NCBI GenBank assembly: GCA_964485455.1
Contig: CAZAJU010000040.1
Span: 1-17,881 of the forward strand
Source of the DNA: Tissierella_B sp964485455
Lineage (GTDB): Bacteria; Bacillota; Clostridia; Tissierellales; Tissierellaceae
DNA: 17,881 bases
Direction of reading: 5' to 3'
This document shows, piece by piece, positions 8,685-15,092 of the stretch (the stretch's first letter is position 1; each line of letters opens with the position of its first letter). Both the position numbers and the translations under genes were made by a program. Under the pieces are notes generated by a model. That model did not search any database, had not been told where the DNA came from, and saw only the letters and a list, made by a program, of their open reading frames with translations.

Positions 8685-8713
8685 ATTTTATCAACTCGAA
8701 ACGTTTACAACAA
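8685..8713 (-). promoter_or_regulatory. sigma-A-type promoter of the binding-protein/transporter operon
   Basis: On the minus strand, TTGTTG (8713-8708) and TAAAAT (8690-8685) are separated by exactly 17 nt. This places transcription start near 8678, about 50 nt before the binding-protein ATG, and downstream of the regulator gene's terminator. The spacing and the hexamers are good; no experimental support. Confidence 0.6.
8696..8709 (-). promoter_or_regulatory. cre-like (CcpA) operator inside the operon promoter
   Basis: The 14-mer TGTAAACGTTTCGA lies in the spacer between the -35 and -10 boxes. Read on the plus strand as TCGAAACGTTTACA it matches the catabolite-responsive element consensus TGWAANCGNTNWCA at 12 of 14 positions, including the central CG. 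A bound CcpA-type repressor here would block RNA polymerase, so carbon catabolite repression of the importer is a reasonable inference. Confidence 0.45.
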
Positions 8714-8727
8714 TTCGACAAAAACAT

Positions 8728-8772
8728 AAAAAATAGGCTGTACATTTATGATTTCTCATAAGTACAACCTAT
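8728..8772 (-). terminator. intrinsic terminator of the PucR-family regulator gene
   Basis: On the minus strand an imperfect stem begins with ATAGG at 8772 and closes with CCTAT at 8733. It has 11 outer pairs (one G-T), a 2-nt bulge, six inner pairs and a GAAA loop, and is followed by a T5 tract and further T-rich sequence. It starts three bases after the TAG stop of the regulator gene and separates it from the transporter promoter. Confidence 0.8.
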
Positions 8773-8775
8773 ATA

Positions 8776-10425
8776 CTAGTACAGCATCATTAATTTTTTT
8801 AATTTCAATCCCATCTGTAAAGCAAAAATCCCTTCACTATCATCAAGTGAATAGCCAGTAATCTCCTCAATTCTATTTAGTCTGTATCTTAATGTTTCTA
8901 CATGTATAAATAGCTTATTTGCTACAACTGTTTTCTTATGGTTGTTATCAAAGAATACTTCGAGTGTATTCATTAAGGAAGTGCCATTAGCCTCATCATA
9001 CTCTTCTATCCTTTTGATTGTGCTTGTGTAGTATTCCTTTATTTCATTTCCATCCTTCAGAGGATACAACAATCTAATGATATCAAGAGATTTATAATAG
9101 ACTATATTCTTGTTGCTAAACAAAATAGCCATATATGATTCTTCATAAAGCTTCTTTATATCTTTCAATTCTTTGCAGTGATTTGATACCCCTATGGAAA
9201 CAGTCAATCTATCCTTTATTTTTTCTGTATATTCCATTAACTGGTGTATGAATCCCTCTATATAATCGGGACTAGTTACATTGAGCAATAAAAAGATATC
9301 AGACTTATTGTCTATATATAGATAATTATATTTTCCGATAATTTGATTTATTATTTTATATATTTCATCCTTACTATCTTCTATATTTTCATCACTATTT
9401 AAATCTATTCTTATACATAAGCCAACATAGGGATTATTGTCATTCCAACTTAATTCTCTATTTACATTTTCATAAAATTCATCAGGCAATTCCTTATTGT
9501 TTAGCATCATTTCTACTAAGGTTTTATTGAATCTAGTCTGAGAAATCCTTGTGGATCTATCTCTTTCAAGTTTTGACGAGATGATAGATGTGCCGTATTC
9601 AACAGTACTTTGACACAATCTATCCATCTTGTTTTTTCCAATTATAAACATATGATTTAGTTTTTTATTGTCCACTGATAATGGATAAATGCTTATATAA
9701 AATTCATTGAATCTAGTATTGATTCTTGATTCTTCAAAATTATAGTTAATATCTGAGATGATATTATTCAATATGGAAGGATTCTCTATTATCTCCCCAA
9801 CTTCATCGATTACAACATTAGATGACAAAGGTTTAAAAAATTGGTCAAATAATACTATACTTAAATTTGTAATGGTAGAAAGAGAGTCAATTATCCCGTC
9901 AATATCCCTATTTTCAAATGATAGCTCCATAAGCTTCTCATATATTAGGTTTAGCCTTAATATATATTCATTTTTTCTAAAAAACAGCATATCATAAAAA
10001 TTAGAAACTGTTGTTGTATAAACTACTTCGTAAGGAATTGTCACTAAGGGTATATTAAATTCGTTGGCTTGATTAATAAGGTCTTGGCTTATTTCTCCAA
10101 AATATCTATTTTCCTTTATTGCTATAGCAGATACTCCCTTTTTCTTTGCATCTATTAGCATATTATTCTTTCGCTCTTCATCTGAATAAAAGGCGTAGCC
10201 TGCAGTAAGAAGGAACTCCTCTCCCTCCAGCCAACTAATTCCTGTGGGAGTTTCTAAAATGGTTATGTGCTTACACCTATTTTTAAGGCCCTTCTCTCCC
10301 CCAAGTATTTTGTATCCTTTTAGACTTGGAATATTAAGAACCTCTTCAACTGACAATGTTTCTTCGTCATATTTTTTTCTCGCCTTTATTATATCTTCCA
10401 TGAGTATAACTAAATTATCGGCCAA
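8776..10425 (-). CDS. PucR family transcriptional regulator
   Basis: A 549-residue DNA-binding regulator. The N-terminal PucR sensory domain spans about 24-145 (VEEVLNIPSLKGY, then HITILETP, then FLLTAGYAF). The middle contains a less conserved GGDEF-like/CdaR-type region. The C-terminal PucR helix-turn-helix lies at about 485-545, with VANKLFIHVETLRYRLNRIEE as the recognisable core. The start is a TTG at 10425, supported by an AGGTGG site 6 nt upstream; the first in-frame ATG (10401) has no such site. PucR-type proteins often control neighbouring catabolic or amidohydrolase genes, so this one probably activates or represses the transporter operon that begins 146 bp downstream. The inducer is unknown; purine or ureide control, as in Bacillus PucR, is one possibility but is not shown. 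Confidence 0.9.
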   Translation of the reverse strand: MADNLVILMEDIIKARKKYDEETLSVEEVLNIPSLKGYKILGGEKGLKNRCKHITILETPTGISWLEGEEFLLTAGYAFYSDEERKNNMLIDAKKKGVSAIAIKENRYFGEISQDLINQANEFNIPLVTIPYEVVYTTTVSNFYDMLFFRKNEYILRLNLIYEKLMELSFENRDIDGIIDSLSTITNLSIVLFDQFFKPLSSNVVIDEVGEIIENPSILNNIISDINYNFEESRINTRFNEFYISIYPLSVDNKKLNHMFIIGKNKMDRLCQSTVEYGTSIISSKLERDRSTRISQTRFNKTLVEMMLNNKELPDEFYENVNRELSWNDNNPYVGLCIRIDLNSDENIEDSKDEIYKIINQIIGKYNYLYIDNKSDIFLLLNVTSPDYIEGFIHQLMEYTEKIKDRLTVSIGVSNHCKELKDIKKLYEESYMAILFSNKNIVYYKSLDIIRLLYPLKDGNEIKEYYTSTIKRIEEYDEANGTSLMNTLEVFFDNNHKKTVVANKLFIHVETLRYRLNRIEEITGYSLDDSEGIFALQMGLKLKKLMMLY

Positions 10426-10499
10426 TTATTTCCACCTATCCTTCTTTGAAGTTCATTTCACTTCTTATTCTATCCTATACAATCTACCTCTAAAATGCA

Positions 10500-10529
10500 A
10501 TATTAGTAATTGTATTGTGAAAATAACAA
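10500..10529 (-). promoter_or_regulatory. possible promoter of the PucR-family gene
   Basis: On the minus strand TTGTTA (10529-10524) and TAATAT (10505-10500) are 18 nt apart, about 75 nt before the TTG start. The surrounding region is very AT-rich, so chance matches are likely and the call is weak. Confidence 0.3.
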
Positions 10530-10582
10530 AGTTTTAACCAAAATTATAATTAAAGGTTCAATATCTAAAGTCTTTGGAATAA

Positions 10583-10623
10583 AAATGAAGGATAGTTCTT
10601 CTTTATTGAACTATCCTTCATTT
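10583..10623 (-). terminator. intrinsic terminator after the HicB-like gene
   Basis: A perfect 16-bp stem (AAATGAAGGATAGTTC and its complement) encloses a 9-nt loop, with a short T-rich stretch on the minus-strand side. It lies 10 bp past the TAA of the HicB-like gene and insulates it from the PucR gene's promoter region. The T-rich plus-strand flank could make it work in both directions. Confidence 0.8.
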
Positions 10624-10633
10624 ATTTAGTGGC

Positions 10634-10849
10634 TTAATTTGGCTCTGGTATGGTGTAATTTTTTTCTAGAGCTTGTATGATCCAGTCTTTCTTTACCTCT
10701 TGTATACGTTCCATTCCGTCTACAATATTATCAGCAACAGTGCTACATCCCTCCAGCTCAGGAAGCGACACTAGATATCTCTTACTCTTTTTATCCTTTC
10801 GGAAATCGATTTCATATTTTAGATTCATATAGTAATCTAAACTCTTCAC
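10634..10849 (-). CDS. HicB-like family protein, solitary
   Basis: A small protein of 71 residues if it starts at GTG 10849. I prefer GTG because a run of six G lies 6 nt before it, whereas that same run directly abuts the in-frame ATG at 10855. The resulting N-terminus, MKSLDYYMNLKYEI, also looks like HicB-type proteins. The core reads YLVSLPELEGC (25-35), then a helix with DGMERIQEVKKDWI, which is the HicB-like RNase-H-fold domain. There is no C-terminal DNA-binding segment, and no HicA-type toxin gene (short, with a GSHH-like motif) is visible on either side. It may be an orphan antitoxin-like protein or serve another role. A strong terminator follows it. Confidence 0.75.
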   Translation of the reverse strand: MKSLDYYMNLKYEIDFRKDKKSKRYLVSLPELEGCSTVADNIVDGMERIQEVKKDWIIQALEKNYTIPEPN

Positions 10850-10887
10850 TGACATCCCCCCAAATCTCAGCTTATTCTATAGGTTTG

Positions 10888-10910
10888 AGGTAACTGCTAG
10901 GCAGTTACCT
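10888..10910. repeat. perfect 10-bp hairpin upstream of the HicB-like gene
   Basis: AGGTAACTGC and its exact complement flank a 3-nt TAG centre. It lies about 40 bp upstream of the HicB-like start and about 105 bp after the metallopeptidase gene. On the minus strand no T-run follows; on the plus strand a short TTT does. It could be a palindromic operator, a 5' leader hairpin, or a terminator remnant. Confidence 0.5.
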
Positions 10911-11014
10911 TTAATGTTTAAACCTTCTAAAGCAAATTTCCCTTAGATATAGTATCACCAATTAAGTGAAAATAATGCAGATTCTTGTAATTTAAATCTA
11001 AATATTTTTAGATT

Positions 11015-11401
11015 TTAATCTTTATTTTTCCTATCCTTAAACTTTGCTAGATTCTCGGCATCCTTAATTTCTAATCCCTTTTCTCCTGCTAAGGATTCTA
11101 AGTGATGTGTAAATTCATGAAGCAAAGTATCTTTAAGCTTTCTTCTTAATTTGGTTTCTGAAATCCCATTATAGAGCTTTTGGAAGGAACCATAGTAGAT
11201 CACTATGTTTCTACCAGCAAAGTTTCTTTTATATTCTCCCATAATATAGAGGGGATTATCCTCTGTACTTTCTGGATGGAGTTTATACTTTGGCAGCAGA
11301 ATAACACCTTCATTAAGTTGGTTAAAAAATTCCTTTGGAATCTCCTCTGCAATTTCATCTAACATCAAATTAACTTCTTCTATAGAAGGGAATTCTGCCA
11401 T
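11015..11401 (-). CDS. small zincin-type metallopeptidase family protein
   Basis: A 128-residue soluble protein with the zinc-protease motif HEFTHH, where H95, E96 and H99 form HExxH; E96 would be the general base. D114, or another acidic residue after the motif, could supply the third ligand, but I cannot fix it. The length and the placement of the motif in the C-terminal third match the small bacterial zincin-like metallopeptidase family, whose physiological role is largely unknown. There is no signal peptide or membrane segment. The start ATG 11401 has a GAGG site 8 nt upstream and lies 15 bp after the stop of the DEAD-box helicase gene, so the two are probably on one message. Substrate unknown. 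Confidence 0.8.
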   Translation of the reverse strand: MAEFPSIEEVNLMLDEIAEEIPKEFFNQLNEGVILLPKYKLHPESTEDNPLYIMGEYKRNFAGRNIVIYYGSFQKLYNGISETKLRRKLKDTLLHEFTHHLESLAGEKGLEIKDAENLAKFKDRKNKD

Positions 11402-11416
11402 TATATTTTCCTCACT

Positions 11417-12715
11417 TTATCTCTTCTTGAACCTATGTCTATTGTCATTAGGTGAAGTCTTTGAACTTTCCTTAGCCTTTTTTGGTCTATACTTCTTAGG
11501 TATATCCATAGGGTTTACTTTCTTTTCCTCTTTGTTATTAGCTGTTTTTCCTTTTCTTTCATCCTGTTTTCTTTCAGGACTTTTTCTTCTTTCGGTTCTC
11601 TTTTTATCATCCATTTTCTTGGGTTTAAAGCCAGCTTTTATCTTTCTATCTATCATAGTAAGGTTATCTTGATCTCTTGGAGTTACTAGAGTTACTGCCA
11701 TCCCAATATTTCCGATACGACCAGTACGTCCGATTCTATGGATATAGCTATCTACATCATCAGGAATATCATAGTTTATAACATGAGTAACTCCCTCTAC
11801 ATCTATACCTCTTGCAGCTATATCCGTTGCCACAAGAATCTGAAGTTTAGCAGTTCTGAAATTTTTCATTACTCTTTCTCTTTTAGCCTGACTCAAATCA
11901 CCATGGAGCTCATCAGAGTTATACCCTCTTCCAAGAAGACTTTCATTGACTTCTATTACCTTTTTCTTAGTTCTGCAGAATACTATGGCTAGATATGGTC
12001 TAAATTCATCAATTAGCCTGCATAAGGTATCAAATTTGGTTCTTTCACTAGTTTCAATAGCTACCTGTTTTATTTCATCTAAAGTCACATTTTTGCCTTC
12101 GATTTCAATTTGTAGTGGGTCTCTCATAAATCTTTTACCCAGTTTTCTAACCTCATTGGAGATAGTAGCTGAGAAAAGCATGGTTTGTCTTGCCTTTGGA
12201 GTTTGATTCACAATGGACTCCACCTCTTCAATAAAGCCCATATTCAGCATTTCATCTGCTTCATCTAGAACAAGGCCTTTAATTCTTCCAATATCAATAT
12301 TGTTACGTTTAATATGATCCAACAATCTACCAGGTGTAGCTATAACTAGATGAATCCCGTTTTTAAGCTTATGAACCTGTGCTTCAACATCCTGGCCTCC
12401 ATATGCTGCTAAAATAACTATGCCTTTTGCTGAAGCTAGCTTCTTTGCTTCAGCTGTAATCTGTATTGCCAATTCTCTCGTAGGTGTAATAACCAATCCT
12501 TGAATATGATTCTTGCTTGGATCGATTTTATCCATAAGTGGCAATAAAAAGGAAAGTGTCTTTCCTGTACCAGTTTGTGCTTGAGCTATTACATCTCTTC
12601 CCTTAACTAATTCAGGAATGGATCTCTCCTGTATCGGTGTAGGGTCTGTGATTCCTCTACTGTTCAATATGTTTTCCAACTCTGTACTTATACCTAAATT
12701 ATTAAACGCTCCCAT
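11417..12715 (-). CDS. DEAD-box ATP-dependent RNA helicase
   Basis: A 432-residue cytoplasmic RNA helicase with all main motifs in order. These are the Q motif region (FNNLG at 4-8 and TPIQ at 26-29), Walker A AQTGTGKT 46-53, PTREL 78-82, GG 107-108, TPGR 127-130, DEAD 151-154, SAT 182-184, IVFCRTK 244-250, ATDIAARGIDV 296-306 and HRIGRTGR 326-333. After the two RecA domains a lysine- and arginine-rich low-complexity tail (about 364-432) probably adds non-specific RNA binding. It resembles CshA/DeaD-type helicases that act in ribosome assembly, RNA decay and cold adaptation. The start ATG 12715 has a GAGAGG site and a good promoter upstream. The tail is much more basic than the core, as is usual for the family. 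Confidence 0.95.
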   Translation of the reverse strand: MGAFNNLGISTELENILNSRGITDPTPIQERSIPELVKGRDVIAQAQTGTGKTLSFLLPLMDKIDPSKNHIQGLVITPTRELAIQITAEAKKLASAKGIVILAAYGGQDVEAQVHKLKNGIHLVIATPGRLLDHIKRNNIDIGRIKGLVLDEADEMLNMGFIEEVESIVNQTPKARQTMLFSATISNEVRKLGKRFMRDPLQIEIEGKNVTLDEIKQVAIETSERTKFDTLCRLIDEFRPYLAIVFCRTKKKVIEVNESLLGRGYNSDELHGDLSQAKRERVMKNFRTAKLQILVATDIAARGIDVEGVTHVINYDIPDDVDSYIHRIGRTGRIGNIGMAVTLVTPRDQDNLTMIDRKIKAGFKPKKMDDKKRTERRKSPERKQDERKGKTANNKEEKKVNPMDIPKKYRPKKAKESSKTSPNDNRHRFKKR

Positions 12716-12754
12716 AATATACCTCTCGTTCCTATTCTCTTTTCTAGTAATAGT

Positions 12755-12783
12755 ATCATATCATATGAAAAAATAATTCACAA
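12755..12783 (-). promoter_or_regulatory. promoter of the DEAD-box helicase gene
   Basis: On the minus strand TTGTGA (12783-12778) and TATGAT (12760-12755) are separated by 17 nt, about 40 nt before the helicase ATG. The -35 box touches the edge of the inverted-repeat block that starts at 12781. Confidence 0.55.
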
Positions 12784-12886
12784 TGCAGTTTCGCAACTCA
12801 AATTTGTTACTCGTTTTACTCGTGCAAATTTTGTGCTCATTGCATTTGACCTACCTACAGCTCACTATCGTTCACTGGGTTAGGTC
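12781..12886. repeat. imperfect inverted-repeat block, candidate small repeat element
   Basis: Two adjacent hairpin-forming units. The first (12781-12842) pairs CAATG/CATTG, GCA/TGC and CAAATTTG/CAAATTTTG around a loop that repeats ACTCGT-like words. The second (12848-12886) pairs GACCTA/TAGGTC and CAG/CTG. No coding capacity is visible. The composition is less AT-rich than the rest of the intergenic sequence. It could be a REP- or MITE-like element present elsewhere in the genome, or a structured RNA; one copy alone cannot settle it. Confidence 0.35.
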
Positions 12887-12891
12887 ATAAA

Positions 12892-12915
12892 AATCGCTGG
12901 GTTAGCCCAGCGATT
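12892..12915 (-). terminator. intrinsic terminator built into the end of the yqeB-family gene
   Basis: A perfect 10-bp stem (AATCGCTGGG and its complement) with a 4-nt loop is followed on the minus strand by a T-rich tract. The 5' arm is formed by the last four codons of the gene and the TAA stop begins in the loop, so coding sequence and terminator overlap. Confidence 0.8.
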
Positions 12916-13735
12916 GTAGTTTATCCATTTTACTTTTACTATTATTCTTCCATATGAAAATAGCCTCTAAGACAGCCCCCCCAATAGCCCTAGCCTTATC
13001 GGATATTCTGTTGCAATTTTCCAGTTCATCTAATCTAGGATCTATATCCAAGATTTTTAATCCTTTTTTTACCATTAGGCCATTTCTAATACTTCCTCTA
13101 AGCACCCCATCTATTTGAGTGCATACCGGAGTATCGCCTACATACCCTAGTATATCGCCTTTCTTAACAAGGTCTCCAATTTCATGCAATGCTTTAAACA
13201 ATCCATCAGTAGGGCTATAGACTACCCTTTCATTTGTAAAGCCTTCAATGTTTCCAGGCACTCCTGTATTAGCTTCTGCAAATCCATCGTAGATGAGTTT
13301 TCCTAAATTGTGGCCTCTGTTGCTTTCAATTACTACATCAACATCTACACCTGCACAAAAGCCTGGTCCTATACCAATTGTTAACGGTGCTATATCCTTT
13401 TTCATACCTAAATTTTTTTTAGCTATTATAGCATCTATGACGACCATAGGTTTTATCTTTTGTATATATTCACCAAGGGGGTCAACTATAAGGGGTATAT
13501 AGTCCTTTTCCCATGCATCTATAATTTCCTTTTGATTATTAACTCTTACTGCTACCAATTCCTCTACTATAGTTGAGCCATTAAACACTGCTTCAGAAAA
13601 GGAAACGGTCCTTCTTATGGTTGTCGGGCGTTCAATTTCTAATACGAGTACTCTAAAACCGGTTCTATGAAGCTTTTGAATAATCCCTGTAGCGATATCT
13701 CCACCACTTTTAACTATTACAATATCTCCTCGCAT
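12902..13735 (-). CDS. yqeB: YqeB/EF2563-family selenium-dependent molybdenum hydroxylase system protein
   Basis: A 277-residue protein if started at ATG 13735. I prefer this because GGGTGAT lies 5 nt before it and because the family begins with a DIVIV-like strand and a glycine-rich SGGDIATG motif. The upstream in-frame ATG at 13747 has its AGAGG only 2 nt away. SGGDIATG (numbered here 9-16) suggests a Rossmann-like nucleotide-binding start; later come GIGPGFCAGVDVDVVIESNRGHN and a biotinyl/lipoyl-like C-terminal half around GDLVKKGDILGYVGDTPV. The family co-occurs with selenium-containing molybdenum hydroxylases and is thought to help mature them, but the reaction is not established. No hydroxylase gene is in this window. 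It follows the proposed selenoprotein gene by about 140 bp. Confidence 0.85.
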   Translation of the reverse strand: MRGDIVIVKSGGDIATGIIQKLHRTGFRVLVLEIERPTTIRRTVSFSEAVFNGSTIVEELVAVRVNNQKEIIDAWEKDYIPLIVDPLGEYIQKIKPMVVIDAIIAKKNLGMKKDIAPLTIGIGPGFCAGVDVDVVIESNRGHNLGKLIYDGFAEANTGVPGNIEGFTNERVVYSPTDGLFKALHEIGDLVKKGDILGYVGDTPVCTQIDGVLRGSIRNGLMVKKGLKILDIDPRLDELENCNRISDKARAIGGAVLEAIFIWKNNSKSKMDKLQSLG

Positions 13736-13769
13736 TATATCACCCATATCCTCTACAAATTCATCCTAT

Positions 13770-13784
13770 ATTCTATTATAGAAT
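13770..13784. promoter_or_regulatory. 7-1-7 inverted repeat over a TATAAT box upstream of the yqeB-family gene
   Basis: ATTCTAT, one base, ATAGAAT: a perfect inverted repeat. On the minus strand it contains TATAAT (13780-13775), a consensus -10 box about 40 nt before the chosen ATG, although no good -35 box is present. The 7-1-7 geometry is that of Fur-family operators, but the bases differ from the known Fur and PerR boxes, so the regulator is unknown. Confidence 0.35.
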
Positions 13785-13875
13785 TTTAACAACTCTAATG
13801 ATATAGTAATTTCTCACAATAATCAATGATTATTCCACCAATAGACGGCCTTTTGTGATAGTAATTTAGGATTCT

Positions 13876-14940
13876 TTATTTCTTATTTTGGTTGTCCAAT
13901 CCTTGAAAAAAGACTTCCAAATTAGAAGGCAATACATATTCCTCTTTCTTAGAAGCAGTTGATACTCCACCAACATAAACTTCCTTGAGAATAGCATTTA
14001 CAATCATCTCTTTAGGGGGCTCGTTATATTCCACACCTTCATATACCCAAACTCTACAATCCACACTATCGCCACAAAGGTCTCCACAATCCTGACACAA
14101 GGATTCCTTAAATTCTAATGCAATATCTTTTCCGTTTAAGCGAATTGTCGGCGAGCTTACAAATTCATATTTCATTGCAAGTTCCCTTGTAATTATATTT
14201 ACCTTGTTTACATTTACCTCATAACCTGCTGACTTTAATACCACCGACACCTCATCAACAGCTTTATCAAGGTTTGTTTCTGTTCCTTGACATCTTTCAC
14301 ATACTGATAAATCAAGGTATAAGAAATCAATATCAAGTTGCTTTTTAGCTTCTTTTTTTACCTGTACTTTTTCTTGACTTGTTCCACAGCATCCGCTGCT
14401 TCCTGAACAGCATCCCGAATTATTACTCATAGTTTCCAATTCACCTTTCCTATCTAAATTTAGTGTTTTATCAATAATTTTTTGCATTGTATCAGAGCAA
14501 CACGTACCTAAAGGATTAAGAATGTCGCACCTTGAAACCTTCATGCCACCTGAAAGGCTATAAACATCCTGTGAAGTTTTAGCTCCCTTGTTTAAGGCAG
14601 CATCAATTACCTGCTCTTCAGTGATCCTTTTGCAATAGCATATATATTTAGGATCAGCACCTTTTTTATACCAGATAGGAGTTCTCATTTGATTTTTATA
14701 AAATATTTCATCTCCATCCGAATTGTAATAAACAACATCACAATCTTTATTTAAGCAAATATGGTAATTTCCATTTTCCATCTTGCTTTTCAAAGAGTTT
14801 TGCACAAAGCTCCTAACTGTAATATCTTTAACTGCTTTAGTTTTTCCATTGCATATAGGGCATAGGGATATCTGTTCTGTCGAACTAACAGAATCATCTC
14901 CTGATCCTCAACTTGACTTTTTGATATTTTTAATTTTCAT
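13876..14940 (-). CDS. proposed selenoprotein: CopZ N-terminal-like Zn/[2Fe-2S] domain fused to DUF2703, UGA at codon 11 (14908-14910)
   Basis: Reading from ATG 14940, behind AGGGAGG with an 8-nt gap, the frame meets UGA at codon 11 and then stays open for 343 codons. With Sec at 11 the product has 354 residues. Domains: leader KKSSUGSGDDS; a zinc-type site with C27/C30 and C62/C67; a [2Fe-2S] site of BFD/CopZ type with C101, C103, C138 and C147; a linker with two GCC motifs (176-185); and a thioredoxin-like DUF2703 domain with C214-x2-C217, a likely cis-Pro (SSPT, 262-265) and C282, C285, C289, C295. C27/C30 lie downstream of the UGA but upstream of the GTG at 14805, an alternative start with its own AGGAG. 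Starting there would discard the zinc ligands. The role is probably redox or metal handling. Selenocysteine is inferred; a nonsense mutation or a sequencing error is the alternative. Confidence 0.72.
14866..14901 (-). promoter_or_regulatory. bacterial SECIS-like hairpin downstream of the in-frame UGA
   Basis: In the mRNA the stem UUCUGUU/GACAGAA (14893-14887 with 14881-14875, one U-G pair) carries a 5-nt loop AGUUC with G in second place. A lower helix pairs GGAGAU (14901-14896) with AUAUCC (14871-14866), with one mismatch. The apical loop lies 21 nt after the UGA. Known bacterial SECIS elements have a small loop with a G in the first two positions about 16-37 nt after the UGA, so this fits. 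Confidence 0.6.
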
Positions 14941-15065
14941 ACTTAAAGCCTCCCTACATAATATGTTAACTTTGTTCTATATTAAAATACTATCATGATG
15001 GTTGTAGATCTTTAAATTCCTATCCAATTTATACTAACATTTACTCTTCTTATATAGATGATCTT

Positions 15066-15092
15066 CTATATATATAATACTACTATATATAG
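15066..15092. repeat. perfect 9-bp inverted repeat in the divergent intergenic region
   Basis: CTATATATA, a 9-nt centre TAATACTAC, then TATATATAG. The flanks repeat TATATAG-like words. It could be an operator shared by the divergent genes; low sequence complexity makes a chance origin possible. Confidence 0.4.

Noticed and set aside
10856..11014. A HicA toxin gene next to the HicB-like gene
   Set aside because: The 159-bp gap has no open frame of suitable length and no GSHH-like motif on either strand.
10994..11015. AT-only hairpin at the end of the metallopeptidase gene as a terminator
   Set aside because: The 9-bp stem is almost all A-T with a 4-nt loop and no distinct T tract, so it would be weak and could be chance.
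11427..11672. Plus-strand open frame encoding a hydrophobic, Leu/Phe/Ser-rich peptide
   Set aside because: It is the antisense of the lysine-rich helicase tail, where AAA/AAG codons read as TTT/CTT; a composition artefact.
13818..13834. 7-bp hairpin AATAATC/GATTATT between the selenoprotein and yqeB-family genes as a terminator
   Set aside because: Short, AT-rich and not followed by a T run on the minus strand; not enough to call a terminator.
13876..14805. Start of the DUF2703 fusion gene at GTG 14805
   Set aside because: It has an AGGAG site 4 nt away, but it drops the C27/C30 zinc ligands and a well-conserved-looking stretch that is encoded in frame upstream. The ATG at 14940 with AGGGAGG explains the whole open frame if UGA is read as Sec. 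I keep the GTG as the main alternative.
14908..14910. UGA as an ordinary nonsense mutation making a pseudogene
   Set aside because: The flanking frame is intact, there are no other lesions in 354 codons, and a well-placed SECIS-like hairpin follows. It cannot be fully excluded without homologues.
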